Source: Acidobacteriota bacterium (GTDB taxonomy: Bacteria > Acidobacteriota > Terriglobia > UBA7540). From it: a stretch of DNA of 6,783 nt. The translations under genes and the position numbers were made by a program. Below the pieces are notes generated by a model, which was not told where the DNA came from, made no database searches, and saw only the letters and a list, made by a program, of their open reading frames with translations. Every line of letters starts with the position of its first letter. Position 1 is the stretch's first letter. The stretch covers positions 1 through 6,783 of the forward strand of contig JAJYJL010000454.1 of NCBI GenBank assembly GCA_021789565.1, given 5' to 3'. Positions 5,692 through 6,783 of the stretch are shown here, in pieces.

Positions 5692-6783
5692 CTGACATTG
5701 GCCTTCAGGATTTCACGCACTGACCGAACGATGTAGCGAAGGTCCTCTTCGTTGACCCCCGGGTGGACTGGCAGGGAGAGAACGGTTTTCGCCAGGCGGG
5801 AGGAAATGGGAAAATCCCGGTCCAGTCCGTAACCCCGAAAAACAGGCTGGCGGTGAAGCGGAAGCGGATAGTGGATAGCCGACTGGATGCCACGAAGGTG
5901 CAGCGCCTTCGCCAGCGCGTCCCGTGACATTCCCGCCTGTTTCTTGTCGATGCAAACCGTAAACAGGCTGAATGCGTGGCTGGTGCCGGTGATCCATTCC
6001 GGTGTTTGCAGCCCGGGAATGCCAAGGAGTCCTTCTATCAGGATTTTGGCGTTGCGCTGGCGGGCCCGGACGGCTTTGCCGAGCCTGGCCAGTTGAACGA
6101 GGCCGATGGCGGAAGCAACATCGGTGGTGCGGAAATTGAAGCCGAGGCGGACATGCCGGTAGCGGCTCGCTTCGCCATGGGAGCGGAGCAGACGGAGCCG
6201 GTTGGCAAGGGAGCCATTGGAGGTTGTGATCATTCCCCCCTCGCCGGTCGTCATATTTTTTGTGGGATAGAAGGAATAACAGACTGCATCCGGAAATGAC
6301 CCCACATCCCGCCTGTCGAATTTTGCTCCGTGAGCCTGGGCGGCGTCCCAGATCATGCGCAGCTTGTGCCGGCGGGCCAGCCGTTCCAGCCCCGTGATGT
6401 CTGCCGGCTGCCCGTAGAGATGGACCGGAATCAGCGCCCGCGTTCGCGGAGTGAGGTGACGTTCTGCTTCGGCCGGATCCAGCGTGAAGGTCCGGGGATT
6501 GACGTCGGCAAAAACCGGCTTTGCGCCCACGGCCGCCACCATGGCGGCTGTCGCAACAAAAGTAAAGTCCGGCACAATGACTTCATCACCCGGACTGAGC
6601 AGTGCATGGCAGGCAAGGTAAAGCGCTGCAGTTCCTGAGCTGACCGCGACCGCGTGGCGGGCTCCCACGCCTGCAGCGAAGGAAGACTCAAAGTTCTCGG
6701 TCACCCGACCGGCCCTGAGGTTTCCGCTTTTCAGAACCCGCTCGACCGCCCGGATTTCACGCTGGTCGAGCGAAACTTGTGCA
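5688..6783 (-). CDS. DegT/DnrJ/EryC1/StrS family aminotransferase (5' end outside window)
   Basis: This PLP-dependent enzyme should transfer an amino group to a keto sugar nucleotide, giving an amino sugar for surface polysaccharide. The frame stays open to the right edge, so the first residues are missing; 364 are visible. Motifs, numbered from the first visible residue, are LDQREIRAVERVLKSG (5-20), SSGTAAL (48-54, PLP phosphate), DEVIVPDFTFVAT (66-78), WDAAQAHGA (145-153, with PLP-binding Asp146), FYPTKNMTTGEGGMITT (171-187, with Lys175 as the Schiff-base lysine), GFNFRTTDVASAIGLVQL (214-231) and HYPLPLHRQPVF (304-315). All are typical of the family, and the C-terminal end is normal. The GTG at 6704 is internal, since family sequence continues upstream of it. 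Exact substrate cannot be told. The gene is convergent with the short dehydrogenase, overlapping it by 4 bases, so it belongs to a different transcript. Confidence 0.93.
   Translation of the reverse strand, partial: AQVSLDQREIRAVERVLKSGNLRAGRVTENFESSFAAGVGARHAVAVSSGTAALYLACHALLSPGDEVIVPDFTFVATAAMVAAVGAKPVFADVNPRTFTLDPAEAERHLTPRTRALIPVHLYGQPADITGLERLARRHKLRMIWDAAQAHGAKFDRRDVGSFPDAVCYSFYPTKNMTTGEGGMITTSNGSLANRLRLLRSHGEASRYRHVRLGFNFRTTDVASAIGLVQLARLGKAVRARQRNAKILIEGLLGIPGLQTPEWITGTSHAFSLFTVCIDKKQAGMSRDALAKALHLRGIQSAIHYPLPLHRQPVFRGYGLDRDFPISSRLAKTVLSLPVHPGVNEEDLRYIVRSVREILKANVS

Noticed and set aside
6702..6704. GTG at 6704 as the start of the aminotransferase
   Set aside because: The frame stays open to the window edge and the upstream residues (LDQREIRAVERVLKSG) fit the normal family N-terminus, so the true start lies outside.
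1..6783. tRNA, rRNA, CRISPR array, insertion sequence or toxin-antitoxin genes
   Set aside because: No cloverleaf-like segments, spaced identical repeats, transposase motifs or small paired genes were seen on either strand.

Overview
The window looks like a piece of a moderately GC-rich bacterial chromosome. It carries three groups of genes: a pentose-phosphate operon tail, a small set of sugar-nucleotide and surface-polysaccharide genes, and an envelope protein gene of unusual composition. The mix suggests a soil or environmental bacterium, with Acidobacteriota the most plausible group: an OpcA-like gene beside pgl and rpe, an AlgD-type dehydrogenase, and a small FecR-like secreted protein. 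This placement is an inference from gene content only; no rRNA or other phylogenetic marker is present.

Region 1 (1-1737, + strand) holds the C-terminal end of a probable glucose-6-phosphate dehydrogenase assembly protein (OpcA-like), then 6-phosphogluconolactonase (pgl), then ribulose-5-phosphate 3-epimerase (rpe). The rpe TTG start overlaps the pgl stop by 4 bases, so the two are probably translationally coupled. Together they form the oxidative pentose-phosphate branch and its exit to xylulose 5-phosphate. The rpe product has Gln where the first metal-binding His is usually found.

Region 2 (1738-3326) holds a good sigma70-like promoter, then a full-length GDP-mannose 6-dehydrogenase of the AlgD type with its catalytic residues intact, then a hairpin that may end the transcript. 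Overlapping complementary segments there could form alternative stems.

Region 3 (3437-4472) holds a perfect TTGACA -35 box, then a secreted or membrane FecR-like protein with an Ala/Asn-rich 7-residue repeat at its C-terminus, then a strong hairpin. The gene's codon use is strongly biased to G-ending codons, unlike its neighbours.

Region 4 (4394-4848) is a 455-base stretch with no convincing gene. It holds a short tandem repeat, the hairpin just mentioned and a 12-bp palindrome close to the next gene.

Region 5 (4849-6783) holds a short nucleotide-sugar dehydrogenase (+ strand) that keeps its NAD-binding and catalytic parts but lacks the usual C-terminal nucleotide-binding domain. It meets tail to tail, with a 4-base overlap, a DegT/DnrJ/EryC1/StrS aminotransferase (- strand) whose 5' end lies outside the window. 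The two dehydrogenases and the aminotransferase suggest synthesis of uronic-acid and amino-sugar precursors for exopolysaccharide, capsule or O-antigen. I did not find a clearly novel multi-gene system. The most interesting items are the truncated dehydrogenase, the heptad-repeat FecR-like protein and the epimerase metal-site change.
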